From Bacillota bacterium (lineage in GTDB: Bacteria > Bacillota > Clostridia > Lachnospirales > Cellulosilyticaceae), in assembly GCA_023393125.1 (NCBI GenBank), contig JAEWMQ010000099.1:18028-82027 (forward strand): a stretch of 64,000 bases of DNA, given 5' to 3'. Made by a program: the position numbers and the translations under genes. Shown here piece by piece: positions 35,257-43,608 of the stretch. Position 1 is the stretch's first letter, and each line of letters begins with the position of its first letter. Under the pieces are notes generated by a model. The model was not told where the DNA came from, did no database searches, and saw nothing but the letters and a program-made list of their open reading frames with translations.

Positions 35257-35583
35257 ATGAATATACAATTATTGTACTGGCTAGGGAGCATATGCATTGC
35301 TTTCCTAGCTTTTTATTTTGGGAGAAAAGATAGAGAAAAACAGGATAAGAAGCAAGAGGAACAAGAAGTAAAGCAAGAGGTAAGGCAGGACACGATACTA
35401 GATTTGAATGTGGAATACATTAAGAAGAGTGTGGATAATATAGGGCTAGAGCAACGAGACACTAACCGTAAATTAGAAAAACAATCCGAAGAGTTTGTGA
35501 AGATGCAGATTAAACAGGCAGAAATGCAAAGAGATATAAAAACTCTAAATAATGCTGTGTTCAATAAGCCAAAGGAGGGGTAG
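35257..35583 (+). CDS. Membrane-anchored coiled-coil lysis accessory protein (BhlA/XhlA-like), 108 aa
   Basis: One N-terminal membrane helix (LLYWLGSICIAFLAFYFG) followed by a charged coiled coil. This is the pattern of small haemolysin/holin-like proteins found in front of holins in Firmicutes phages. RBS GGAGGTCTC. Confidence 0.7.
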   Translation: MNIQLLYWLGSICIAFLAFYFGRKDREKQDKKQEEQEVKQEVRQDTILDLNVEYIKKSVDNIGLEQRDTNRKLEKQSEEFVKMQIKQAEMQRDIKTLNNAVFNKPKEG

Positions 35584-35586
35584 TTA

Positions 35587-35883
35587 ATGACGGATAAAGA
35601 GATTCTAGCCAAAGCGGAAGAGATAAAGAAAGCCAAGAAGAAACGTGGTTTAACAGATAAAATATTTATAGCTGTTGCAGTGTTTACTGTAGCAGCTTTT
35701 ATATTTTCTGCAGTACTTATGTGGGTAACTAAAGATACGTCTGGACTAGCTTACTTTATACCTAGCGTAGCAGGATTTGGAACAATCGTACTTACAGCTA
35801 TTGTGGCAAAGAATGCCAACGATAAGAAGTATCAATTTGGAAATCAAGAGGTTGCTAATAGATCAGAGGAGGATAACCGATAA
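35587..35883 (+). CDS. Two-helix membrane protein, holin-like, 98 aa
   Basis: A charged N-terminus is followed by two membrane helices (about 27-48 and 55-72) and a hydrophilic tail. Size and layout suit a class II holin or antiholin. It overlaps the next holin gene by one base. Confidence 0.65.
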   Translation: MTDKEILAKAEEIKKAKKKRGLTDKIFIAVAVFTVAAFIFSAVLMWVTKDTSGLAYFIPSVAGFGTIVLTAIVAKNANDKKYQFGNQEVANRSEEDNR

Positions 35884-36119
35884 TGAAAAATATTAATTGG
35901 AAACAGAAACTTAGTAGTAGGAAATTTTGGGTAGCCTTAGTTGGTTTTATCACATCTATTCTAGTAGCGTTTAATGTACCTGCGCTCACTGTAGAACAAG
36001 TTACAGCTATTGTTATGGGTAGTGGAACATTAATTGCTTATATCCTATCAGAGGGATTTATAGATGCTAAGCGAGTACAGGAAGGTGGTAAAGATGGAGA
36101 TAAAATTACTAACGGTTAA
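35883..36119 (+). CDS. Holin (phage_holin_1-like), 78 aa
   Basis: Starts MKNINWKQKLSSRKFWVAL and has two membrane helices with a short linker and a polar C-terminus, matching the phi LC3-type holin family. The amidase gene starts inside its 3' end, so holin and endolysin are translated together. Confidence 0.85.
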   Translation: MKNINWKQKLSSRKFWVALVGFITSILVAFNVPALTVEQVTAIVMGSGTLIAYILSEGFIDAKRVQEGGKDGDKITNG

Positions 36120-36834
36120 TCCTTATTCACGACCAGGTACTAAATTAAAGCAGGTTAAAAACATAGTAGTGCATTGGGTAGGTAATGCGGGGTCTAGTGC
36201 TATGGCCAATCGAAACTATTTCGATTCACTAAAAGAGAAGAAATCTTTCGCCAGTAGTCACTATATCGTAGGTTTACAAGGAGAAATTATACAATGTGTA
36301 CCTGAGGGGGAAATAGCTTATCATGCGAATAATGCTAACGCCTACAGTATAGGTATAGAGGTATGTCATCCTGATTGGCAAGGTAAGTTCACAGAAACGA
36401 CCTATAGGAGCCTTATTGGTTTACTAGTAGACTTGTGTAAGCGTTATGGTTTAGAACCTACGACGGCAATTATTAGGCACTATGACGTAACAAAAAAGCT
36501 ATGCCCTAAGTATTATGTAGAGAACCAACAAGCCTGGAAACAGCTCAAATTAGATGTGGCTGACGCCATGGTGGTAGATAGAGATCTTATAGCTGCAGTA
36601 GCAAAAATTATCTCAAAGGGGGTCATGATTAATGCTACAAGCTGGAATAATTTAAACAAGATAGTGCTTAAGAATGTACCTGCTCTACTTGCTAAACTTG
36701 GGGGATTAGACGAGATAAAGAGTAAGATAGAAGCTGCAGGAATGGAATTTGATATAGCCTTATGGAAAAGTGGAAAGTATACATCTAGTACTGTTAGATC
36801 ATTATTAATCAAATATGCAAAAAGCCTCTCTTAA
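36094..36834 (+). CDS. N-acetylmuramoyl-L-alanine amidase endolysin, 246 aa
   Basis: Amidase_2 family. Zinc-site residues include H27 (NIVVHWVGN) and the RHYDVTKKLCP motif; the YSIGIEVCHPDW strand matches the catalytic fold. The C-terminal about 75 residues are a separate, probably cell-wall-binding part. I start at ATG 36094 after GGAAGGTGG rather than 36064 in the holin gene. The final codons form one arm of a terminator. Confidence 0.92.
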   Translation: MEIKLLTVNPYSRPGTKLKQVKNIVVHWVGNAGSSAMANRNYFDSLKEKKSFASSHYIVGLQGEIIQCVPEGEIAYHANNANAYSIGIEVCHPDWQGKFTETTYRSLIGLLVDLCKRYGLEPTTAIIRHYDVTKKLCPKYYVENQQAWKQLKLDVADAMVVDRDLIAAVAKIISKGVMINATSWNNLNKIVLKNVPALLAKLGGLDEIKSKIEAAGMEFDIALWKSGKYTSSTVRSLLIKYAKSLS

Positions 36835-36854
36835 TTGAGGGGCTTCTTTTTTTA
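36822..36854 (+). terminator. Terminator ending the late operon
   Basis: AAGCCTCTC pairs with GAGGGGCTT around TTAATT (one wobble), then a long T-run. The left arm lies in the last codons of the endolysin gene. Confidence 0.85.
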
Positions 36855-36971
36855 TGTATAAAATGCAAATATTATATGTGGAATAGAGTGGATTGGTAGA
36901 TTTGGTCTTGTATACTGGATTTACCTAAGTTAAAATAGACTTAATATTATAAATATTTTGGGGGATTTGGT

Positions 36972-37448
36972 ATGAAAAAATATATCTTTATAGTTATTCT
37001 TTTTGCAGTTATAGGACTTTGCATATGGACAGTAGTTAATAACATAGATGACGGCCCAGTAGCTCCTACTACATCGCAAATTGAGGAGGCTGAACCTTAT
37101 AAACTTAAAGATATAAATGGCTGTGGTGTAGAAATAAAAGAGGTCAGGACATACACGGGAGAAGATAATATCACAAAAATGATAGAAGTAGAGATGAACT
37201 TCACCAACCCAAGTCAAGAGGCTAAGAGGTTTTCCGAGATGATATCTCTTGCAGTTTATCAAGATGGAATAGAACTAAAAGATATAACCCCAATATCAGA
37301 TAACGAGAACCTTCTCAGGGTTAAAAATGGAGCTACAATAAAAGTGATAGAGGCATTTTTATTAAGAAGTGATTCAGAAGTTACATTAGATTTCTCTAGA
37401 GCCTATCGAAAAAATGTAGAAGATAGCATTTCCTACTCTATTAAATAA
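36972..37448 (+). CDS. Membrane-anchored Ig-like protein, probable moron, 158 aa
   Basis: One N-terminal membrane helix (FIVILFAVIGLCIWTVV; no proper lipobox) followed by an extracytoplasmic beta-rich domain with YTGEDNITKMIEVEMNFTN and QDGIELKDITP, like DUF5067/DUF4352 Ig-like domains. It lies after the late terminator and beside the attachment site, has a good GGGGGATTTGGT site, and is therefore likely expressed in the lysogen. Surface exclusion is a reasonable guess, no more. Confidence 0.7.
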   Translation: MKKYIFIVILFAVIGLCIWTVVNNIDDGPVAPTTSQIEEAEPYKLKDINGCGVEIKEVRTYTGEDNITKMIEVEMNFTNPSQEAKRFSEMISLAVYQDGIELKDITPISDNENLLRVKNGATIKVIEAFLLRSDSEVTLDFSRAYRKNVEDSISYSIK

Positions 37449-37457
37449 GCAGGAACA

Positions 37458-37716
37458 CGCTTACAATTTTATTTTGTAAGCCCTATGTAAGAAAAAAGTG
37501 TAAGTCTGAAAAGCTTTATTTATCAATGCTTTAAGGCTATTCACTTACATTATTACAATAAAATACTATATGATATATAAAATATAATAATAAATATAGC
37601 GCGCGAGGGCACATATACACGCGTAAAGGGGTTTAGGGTGAAAAACGTAAGAATTTATATATGAAGTGTTGATTATCAAAGACTTTAGTACTTACAACTT
37701 GTTAGAAAATGTTGTA
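37458..37716. repeat. TGTAAG/CTTACA iteron-like element, copy 2
   Basis: Same layout as the element at 16548-16862: TTTTGTAAGCCCTATGTAAG, then facing CTTACATTATTACAATAAAA, an AT-rich stretch, CGCGCGAGG...ACACGCGTA, and a second GTAAG/TATCAAAG/CTTAC half. The two copies share short identical blocks but not long identity, in the same orientation. They flank the whole late module. Confidence 0.6.
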
Positions 37717-37717
37717 A

Positions 37718-37757
37718 GCGGCAGGAGTAGGCATGACACCTACATTGCACCTACCGC
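37718..37757. other. Nested hairpin at the prophage end
   Basis: GCGGCAGG pairs with CCTACCGC (one mismatch) and encloses GTAGG-CATGACA-CCTAC. No T-run. It lies in the non-coding right end of the prophage and could be a recombination arm site or RNA structure. Confidence 0.35.
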
Positions 37758-37834
37758 CTAAGATTAATAAACTCAAGGCCCTGGCTCAATGATTAGCCAA
37801 TAGCTTGAAACACAAGGGTCAGAATAACCATACA

Positions 37835-37846
37835 GAACATATGTTC
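37835..37846. promoter_or_regulatory. Palindrome GAACATATGTTC, possible LexA (SOS) box
   Basis: A perfect 12-bp palindrome followed by G, which fits the Gram-positive LexA consensus CGAAC-N4-GTTCG on one side. The half-site pattern is expected about once by chance in 64 kb, so position near the attachment site is the only extra support. Confidence 0.3.
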
Positions 37847-37853
37847 GATAAAT

Positions 37854-37901
37854 ATCTGACTTCGGATCAGAATGTCGTGGGTTCGAATCCTACCGCGTGC
37901 G
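37854..37901 (+). pseudogene. 3' half of tRNA-Arg(UCG): prophage attachment site (attR side)
   Basis: ATCTGACTTCGGATCAGA is an anticodon arm with loop CTTCGGA (anticodon TCG), followed by a five-base variable loop, T-arm GTGGG-TTCGAAT-CCTAC and acceptor strand CGCGTGC plus discriminator G. The 5' half (acceptor 5' strand and D-arm) is missing. A 3' tRNA fragment at a phage-chromosome border is the standard scar of integration into a tRNA gene; the rebuilt tRNA should stand at the other end, outside the window. Confidence 0.85.
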
Positions 37902-37964
37902 TAACAAAAAAAGACCTAGACTTAAGTGTCAATTGATACTTAAGTCTAGGTCTTTTTTTGTTAC
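37901..37964. terminator. Perfect 27-bp hairpin terminator, bidirectional
   Basis: GTAACAAAAAAAGACC... at 37901-37927 is exactly complementary to 37938-37964 around a 10-base loop, with A7 and T7 at the outer part. It was the natural terminator of the tRNA-Arg gene and now insulates chromosome from prophage. Confidence 0.9.
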
Positions 37965-38121
37965 AGTCTCATGGAAAAAAATTTTTATTCGCAGTATTAA
38001 AATGCTATAGGATAATACAATTGTATCAAAAAATAATAAAAATATTAGAAGTAAAGTTATTAATAAGATTGTCTATTTCATAAAATTAATATTAAATAAT
38101 ATTTTATTAAACTTAAATATA
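37965..38121 (+). other. AT-rich chromosomal spacer
   Basis: Together with the prophage end this makes a gap of about 760 bases without a protein gene. This part is AT-rich, with no RNA gene or long frame visible; the transporter promoter follows. Confidence 0.5.
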
Positions 38122-38151
38122 TTGACAAAATTTAAATAGTTAGCGTATACT
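38122..38151 (+). promoter_or_regulatory. Promoter of the amino acid ABC transporter operon
   Basis: TTGACA (38122-38127) and TATACT (38146-38151) with an 18-base spacer. Distance to the first ATG is about 60 bases, with no room for a riboswitch. Confidence 0.7.
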
Positions 38152-38213
38152 GAATAAAATAAAAAATAAAACAAATAGGAATACTAGGAAATAAAACTAG
38201 AGGAGGGACGAAG

Positions 38214-38873
38214 ATGGATATAAGTGCTATAGAAAGATATGTTCCCTTGTATGTTGAAGCGGCTAAGCTGACTTTAACCTTAGGAGGAGTAGGAATTGTT
38301 CTAGCTATTTCAGTAGGTTTTATATGTGCCATGATTAGATACTATAAGATTCCGATTGCAAAGCAAGTGGTGGGAGCTTATATAGAATTATCTAGAAATA
38401 CACCATTATTGATACAACTTTTCTTTTTATATTACGGTTTACCAAAGTTAGGGATAAAGATAAGTGCAGAAGCTTGTGCGGTGATAGGATTAACCTTTTT
38501 AGGGGGAAGCTATATGGCGGAAGCTTTTAGATCAGGGTTAGAAGCCGTTAGCAAGTCGCAAATTGAGTCGGGGTTAAGTATCGGCTTAAATGAATGGCAA
38601 CTGATAAAACATGTTATTTTACCTCAAGCATTTGCGGTTGCTATGCCAGGTATAGGCGCCAATATTATTTTTCTACTAAAGGAAACGTCTATATTTAGCG
38701 CAGTTGCTTTAGCTGATTTAATGTTTGTTGCTAAAGACTTAATTGGTATGTATTACAAAACAGATGAAGCACTTTTTCTATTAGTGATTGCGTACTTAAT
38801 TATTCTATTGCCACTTTCCATATTATTTACTTGGCTTGAAAGGAGGATGAGATATGCAGGATTTGGGCATTAA
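38214..38873 (+). CDS. Polar amino acid ABC transporter permease, 219 aa
   Basis: HisM/GlnP-family membrane subunit. It has about five membrane helices, the N-terminal signature ELSRNTPLLIQLFFLYYGLP and the EAA loop (EAFRSGLEAVSKSQIESGLSIGL). RBS GAGGAGGGACG. First gene of a four-gene operon; the second permease overlaps it by 20 bases, so the transporter is a heterodimer. Confidence 0.92.
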   Translation: MDISAIERYVPLYVEAAKLTLTLGGVGIVLAISVGFICAMIRYYKIPIAKQVVGAYIELSRNTPLLIQLFFLYYGLPKLGIKISAEACAVIGLTFLGGSYMAEAFRSGLEAVSKSQIESGLSIGLNEWQLIKHVILPQAFAVAMPGIGANIIFLLKETSIFSAVALADLMFVAKDLIGMYYKTDEALFLLVIAYLIILLPLSILFTWLERRMRYAGFGH

Positions 38874-39531
38874 CGTGCTTTTTCAAGGCAGAAACCTCAT
38901 TAGACTTATAGGCGGGTTAGGTGTAGCTATGAAAGTAGCGCTCATTGCAATGATTTTATCTGCTGTACTAGGTATGATGCTAGGCATACTTATGACATCT
39001 AAACACAAGGCAGTAAGGGTGGTTTGTAGGATTTATTTAGAAGCTGTTCGAATTATTCCCATTTTAGTATGGCTTTTTATCTTCTATTTTAGTTTAACAA
39101 AGTTCAGTGGTTATCATATAGATGCAGAAATTATTTCGATTATAGTCTTTACCTTATGGGGAACAGCTGAAATGGGAGATATAGTAAGAGGCGCCATTAC
39201 TTCTATGCCTAAAGTACAAAGTGATAGCGGCAGAGCCATTGGGTTAACGGAGATTCAAATTTATCGTTATATTATCATTCCACAGGCCGTAAGAAGAATG
39301 CTTCCAGCAGCTATTAACTTAGCAACTCGTATGGTTAAAACTACTTCTTTAATTGTATTAATTGGCGTTGTAGAGGTACTAAAGGTAGGGCAACAGATTA
39401 TAGAAGCTTCAATTTTAAAAGTACCTAGTGCTCCTCTTTGGGTATATGGTTTTATCTTTATCTTATATTTTATTATTTGTTATCCTATTTCTATTTTCTC
39501 TAGAAAATTAGAAATGAAGTGGCAATCATAA
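38854..39531 (+). CDS. Polar amino acid ABC transporter permease, 225 aa
   Basis: Second permease of the transporter. It shows VRIIPILVWLFIFYFSLTKF and the EAA-type loop (GDIVRGAITSMPKVQSDSGRAIGL) for contact with the ATPase. Its start lies inside the first permease gene after AAAGGAGGATG. Substrate cannot be fixed from the permeases. Confidence 0.92.
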   Translation: MQDLGINVLFQGRNLIRLIGGLGVAMKVALIAMILSAVLGMMLGILMTSKHKAVRVVCRIYLEAVRIIPILVWLFIFYFSLTKFSGYHIDAEIISIIVFTLWGTAEMGDIVRGAITSMPKVQSDSGRAIGLTEIQIYRYIIIPQAVRRMLPAAINLATRMVKTTSLIVLIGVVEVLKVGQQIIEASILKVPSAPLWVYGFIFILYFIICYPISIFSRKLEMKWQS

Positions 39532-39543
39532 GGAGGCGTACAT

Positions 39544-40299
39544 ATGGCAGAAATATTATTAGAAATAGAACACTTATATAAAAGCTATGATAACAATCCA
39601 CCTGTCCTAAAGGATATTTCTTTTCAAATTAAAAAAGGAGAGGTAATTGTCATCTTAGGTCCTTCAGGTTGTGGGAAAAGTACCTTGCTACGTTGCCTAA
39701 ATGGCTTAGAAGATTTTCAAACAGGAAACATTAAATTAGATGGGGAAAGTATTACCAAGAATAAAAAAGATTGGCCACAAATTAGGCAAAAGATTGGTAT
39801 GGTATTCCAAAGTTATGATTTATTTGCTCATATGACAGTTATGGAAAATATATTATTAGGGCCTATAAAAGTGCAAAGAAGGGCTAAGGAAGAAGCTTCT
39901 TTACAAGCTGAGAAATTACTTGAACGAGTTGGATTAAGTGATAAAAAAGATGCCTATCCTCGCCAGCTTTCAGGGGGACAGAAACAAAGAGTAGCTATTG
40001 TAAGAGCTCTTTGTATGAATCCAGAAATCTTACTTTTCGATGAAGTGACAGCAGCGCTTGACCCAGAAATGGTAAGAGAAGTATTAGATGTTATTTTAGA
40101 GCTTGCTAAAGCAGGAACGACTATGGCTATTGTCACCCATGAAATGAAGTTTGCAAAGGCTGTGGCAGACCGAATTTTATTTATAGATCAAGGTGAAATT
40201 ATAGAAGAAAGTTCACCAAAGACATTTTTTGAAGAGCCTAGTACTTTAAGGGCAAAACAATTTTTAAATATCTTTAATTTTGAGGAGGAAGTAAGATGA
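39544..40299 (+). CDS. Amino acid ABC transporter ATP-binding protein, 251 aa
   Basis: GlnQ/HisP-type ATPase with Walker A GPSGCGKST (39-47), Q-loop (MVFQSYDLF), signature LSGGQ (142-146), Walker B LLFDE (D166-E167) and switch His in VTHEM. RBS AAGGAGGCG. It overlaps the binding-protein gene by four bases. Confidence 0.96.
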   Translation: MAEILLEIEHLYKSYDNNPPVLKDISFQIKKGEVIVILGPSGCGKSTLLRCLNGLEDFQTGNIKLDGESITKNKKDWPQIRQKIGMVFQSYDLFAHMTVMENILLGPIKVQRRAKEEASLQAEKLLERVGLSDKKDAYPRQLSGGQKQRVAIVRALCMNPEILLFDEVTAALDPEMVREVLDVILELAKAGTTMAIVTHEMKFAKAVADRILFIDQGEIIEESSPKTFFEEPSTLRAKQFLNIFNFEEEVR

Positions 40300-41162
40300 A
40301 ACAACGTTTAAGAGTATTAAGTATACTAGTAGGTTTATTAGTGATTTTAGGAAGTTTGACAGCTTGCTCAAGCAATAAGCAGGCAAGTAGTAATGGAGCA
40401 AGTGCTTCTGGTATAGAAGCTATTAAGGAAAGAGGTAAGATAAGAATTGGCGTCTTTAGTGATAAACCACCTTTTGGGTATGTAGATGAAAATGGGGTAA
40501 ACCAAGGTTATGACGTTTACTTTGCCAAACGTATTGCTAAAGATTTATTGGGTGATGAAAATGCTGTAGAGTTTGTTTTAGTAGAAGCAGCTAGTAGAGT
40601 GGAATATTTACAGTCAGGAAAAGTAGATATTATTTTAGCTAACTTTACAGTAACAAAAGATCGTGCTGAAGTTGTAGATTTTGCATTACCTTACATGAAG
40701 GTAGCGCTTGGTGTTGTATCACCTGATGGAGCCATTATTACAGATGTTTCTCAGCTTGAAGGAAAGCAATTAATCGTCAATAAAGGAACGACAGCAGAGA
40801 CCTACTTTACAGAGAACTATCCAAATATTGAACTTCTTAAATATGATGAGAATACAGAAGCCTTTAATGCATTAAAGGATGGTAGAGGTGCTGCACTTGC
40901 ACATGATAATACTTTAGTGTTTGCATGGGCTATTCAAAACCCTGGTTTTACAACAGGTATCGAGTCATTAGGTAGCATAGATACGATTGCACCTGCTGTT
41001 CAAAAAGGTAATACAGAATTATTAAACTGGATTAATGATGAAATAAAAGCATTAGCTAATGAAAACTTTTTCCATGCAGATTATGAAGCGACCTTATTAC
41101 CTATTTATGGTGACAGTGTAGACCCTGAGAGTGTTGTTGTAGAAGGTGGAGAAGTTAAGTAG
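40296..41162 (+). CDS. Amino acid-binding lipoprotein of the ABC transporter, 288 aa
   Basis: Substrate-binding protein of the SBP_bac_3 family. The signal peptide ends at lipobox LTAC (C24). The binding fold shows GVFSDKPPFGYVDENG, YDVYFAKRIAK and DIILANFTVTKDRAEVVDF, close to the PEB1/GlnH-like acidic amino acid or cystine binders. Last gene of the operon; a terminator follows. Confidence 0.92.
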   Translation: MKQRLRVLSILVGLLVILGSLTACSSNKQASSNGASASGIEAIKERGKIRIGVFSDKPPFGYVDENGVNQGYDVYFAKRIAKDLLGDENAVEFVLVEAASRVEYLQSGKVDIILANFTVTKDRAEVVDFALPYMKVALGVVSPDGAIITDVSQLEGKQLIVNKGTTAETYFTENYPNIELLKYDENTEAFNALKDGRGAALAHDNTLVFAWAIQNPGFTTGIESLGSIDTIAPAVQKGNTELLNWINDEIKALANENFFHADYEATLLPIYGDSVDPESVVVEGGEVK

Positions 41163-41182
41163 ATTAAAAGTGATAATAAGTC

Positions 41183-41226
41183 AAAAAGGCAAGTCCTATA
41201 TTAAAAAATGGGGCTTGCTTTTTTAT
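41183..41226 (+). terminator. Terminator of the ABC transporter operon
   Basis: AAAAAGGCAAGTCC pairs with GGGGCTTGCTTTTTT (one wobble), loop about 15 bases, then T-run. Confidence 0.8.
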
Positions 41227-41279
41227 CTTTATATGGATATAAATAATATTTTTAAATGGTTTAATTCCATTTGTATAGA

Positions 41280-41308
41280 TTGTTACAAAGGAATTATGTT
41301 AATATAAT
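41280..41308 (+). promoter_or_regulatory. Promoter of the NhaC gene
   Basis: TTGTTA (41280-41285), 17-base spacer, TATAAT (41303-41308), about 45 bases before the ATG. Confidence 0.65.
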
Positions 41309-41352
41309 GGCTATATGACAACTATGTAATAGGATAAAGGAGAATAGACATC

Positions 41353-42645
41353 ATGAAAAAAGATAGCCCAAAGGGAAATCCCATTGCACTCTTGCCGTTA
41401 GTAGTATTTCTTGTGCTTTTTCTAGGGGTTGGAATAGCTACCAAGGATTTTTATAAAATGCCTGTACTGGTAGCATTTATAATAGCAACAATTGTAGCAT
41501 TTATGTTTAATAGAAAAGAACCGCTTAATAAGAAGATTGAAGTGTTTTGTAAAGGCGCAGGCCATAGTGATATTATGATGATGTGCATGATCTTCATTTT
41601 AGCAGGTGCTTTTTCTAGTGTAACAAAGGCTATGGGTGGTGTTGAAGCTACTGTTAATTTAAGTTTAACCTTTATACCTTCTCAGTTTTTAGTAGGTGGT
41701 GTATTTTTAATTGCCTGTTTTATTTCCTTATCAATGGGAACCTCAGTTGGAACGATTACTGCATTAGCTCCTATTGGGCTTGGAATTGCAGAAATGACAG
41801 GTATGCCTATTCCATTAATAATTGGGGCCATTGTTGGAGGAGGAATGTTTGGTGATAATTTATCTATGATTTCTGATACCACTATTACAGCAGCACGTAC
41901 CCAAGGCTGTGAATTAAAAGATAAATTTAAAGTAAACTTTCTGATTGTATTACCAGCAGCGATTCTAACGATTATCATCTTAACTGTTATGGCAGGGCAG
42001 TACCAAGAAGGCCTTACGGGTGAATATACGTATGAATGGGTAAAAGTACTACCTTATATAGCAGTGCTTATAGGTGCATTAGTAGGTATGAATGTATTTA
42101 TACTCTTAGCAGGTGGTACATTTTTTGCAGGGATTGTTGGGGTACTAACTGGTAGCCTTAGCTTATTTGAAGCCATAGAAGCAACATCTAATGGGATAAT
42201 GGGTATGGCAGAAATCATTATTTTATCAATTATCATCGGAGGAACCTTAGAACTGATTAAGAGAAATGGTGGTATTGACTATATACTTAGTTTTATAAGA
42301 CGCTGTATTCATACGAAAAAGGGTGCTGAATTTGGTATTGCTGCACTTGTAAGTCTAGTGGATATGTGCACTGCCAATAATACCATTGCTATCGTTATGA
42401 CAGGTCCTTTAGCTAAAGAAATTGCTGAAGAGTATGATATTGACCCAAGACGTACGGCTAGTATTTTAGATATTTTTGCAGCTAGTATCCAAGGAGTTAT
42501 ACCTTATGGTGCACAGCTACTTATTGCAGCAGGCCTAGTTGGAGTATCAGCTATGGAGATATTAGGTTATTTGCACTATCCGATTTTAATGGGTGTATGC
42601 GGTATTTTTGCTATCATATTAGGTTTTCCTAAGTTAAAAAAATAA
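41353..42645 (+). CDS. NhaC-family Na+/H+ antiporter, 430 aa
   Basis: An inner-membrane transporter with about 11-12 helices. GGGMFGDNLSMISDTTITAARTQG is the conserved NhaC motif with the acidic ion-binding Asp residues. NhaC proteins exchange Na+ for H+, and some relatives exchange organic acids or amino acids with the adjacent transporters. It is a single-gene unit with its own promoter and terminator. Confidence 0.88.
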   Translation: MKKDSPKGNPIALLPLVVFLVLFLGVGIATKDFYKMPVLVAFIIATIVAFMFNRKEPLNKKIEVFCKGAGHSDIMMMCMIFILAGAFSSVTKAMGGVEATVNLSLTFIPSQFLVGGVFLIACFISLSMGTSVGTITALAPIGLGIAEMTGMPIPLIIGAIVGGGMFGDNLSMISDTTITAARTQGCELKDKFKVNFLIVLPAAILTIIILTVMAGQYQEGLTGEYTYEWVKVLPYIAVLIGALVGMNVFILLAGGTFFAGIVGVLTGSLSLFEAIEATSNGIMGMAEIIILSIIIGGTLELIKRNGGIDYILSFIRRCIHTKKGAEFGIAALVSLVDMCTANNTIAIVMTGPLAKEIAEEYDIDPRRTASILDIFAASIQGVIPYGAQLLIAAGLVGVSAMEILGYLHYPILMGVCGIFAIILGFPKLKK

Positions 42646-42650
42646 TAAGT

Positions 42651-42692
42651 GTGTCCCCAAAAGCATTTTGAAAAGGCTTAGGGGACACATTT
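42651..42692. terminator. Terminator after NhaC
   Basis: GTGTCCCC (42651-42658) pairs with GGGGACAC (42681-42688) around a 22-base loop, followed by ATTTATATT. Confidence 0.7.
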
Positions 42693-42803
42693 ATATTATA
42701 TGTACGTAATGTTAGAAAAAATATAAGTTGTGTATAATTGTGAAATATAATAAGATTTAAAGGAGAGTAAATAAGTATTTAAATAACATTAAAGGAGTAC
42801 TTC

Positions 42804-43571
42804 ATGGAGGAAATCATAAAGAATTTAATGATTGTGTGTCCTCTTGTTTTTATTGCAGGGTTTGTAGATGCAGTAGCAGGTGGAGGCGGACTTATTTCTT
42901 TGCCAGCTTATATGATGACAGGAATGCCTATTCATATGGCAGCAGGCAGTAATAAGTTTTCAGCAAGTTGCGGAACAGTCATTGCAGCAGGAAAGTATAT
43001 AAAAAGTGGTAAGATTAAATGGAAGGTAGCCATCTATTCAGCACTGGGAGCTATTATTGGTTCTGCTGTAGGAACAAAGCTAGCCTTATATATTAGTGAG
43101 AAGCATCTTAAGCTCCTGATGGTCATAGCTCTTCCTTTAGTGGCACTTTTTATTATGACACAAAAGAATCTTGGGGGACAATTAGCAGAAAAAGACATAA
43201 GTATTTTAAAGCTTATTAGCTTATCCACTCTTATTGGTCTGATCATTGGGTGTTATGATGGTTTAATTGGCCCTGGAACAGGGACTTTTATGATCCTTGG
43301 TTTTTCTGGATTATTAGGACTGGATTTAGTAACCTCATCTGGATGTGCAAAGGTTTCCAACTTGGCATCTAATGTAACATCAGTAACGCTGTATCTTATA
43401 GGGGGTAAGGTGCTTTTTGCCTTGGCTATTCCTGCTGCCATCTGTAGCATTGCAGGTGGGTATATGGGAGCTAGATTTGCTATTAAAGGTGGGGCTAAAA
43501 AGGTAAGATATATTATTTTTCTTGTCATTGGGTTATTATTTGTAAAGCTCTTATATGATTTATTCGTATAA
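42804..43571 (+). CDS. TSUP (TauE/SafE) family permease, 255 aa
   Basis: A membrane protein with about eight helices. The two family repeats each carry a Gly-rich motif: VDAVAGGGGLISLPAYM near the N-terminus and YDGLIGPGTGTFMILGF in the middle. TSUP proteins move sulfite, sulfonates or other organosulfur anions. RBS AAAGGAGT. Confidence 0.9.
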   Translation: MEEIIKNLMIVCPLVFIAGFVDAVAGGGGLISLPAYMMTGMPIHMAAGSNKFSASCGTVIAAGKYIKSGKIKWKVAIYSALGAIIGSAVGTKLALYISEKHLKLLMVIALPLVALFIMTQKNLGGQLAEKDISILKLISLSTLIGLIIGCYDGLIGPGTGTFMILGFSGLLGLDLVTSSGCAKVSNLASNVTSVTLYLIGGKVLFALAIPAAICSIAGGYMGARFAIKGGAKKVRYIIFLVIGLLFVKLLYDLFV

Positions 43572-43608
43572 GAAAATAGGTGTATTTAAATAAATAAGGG
43601 GTGAAAGT

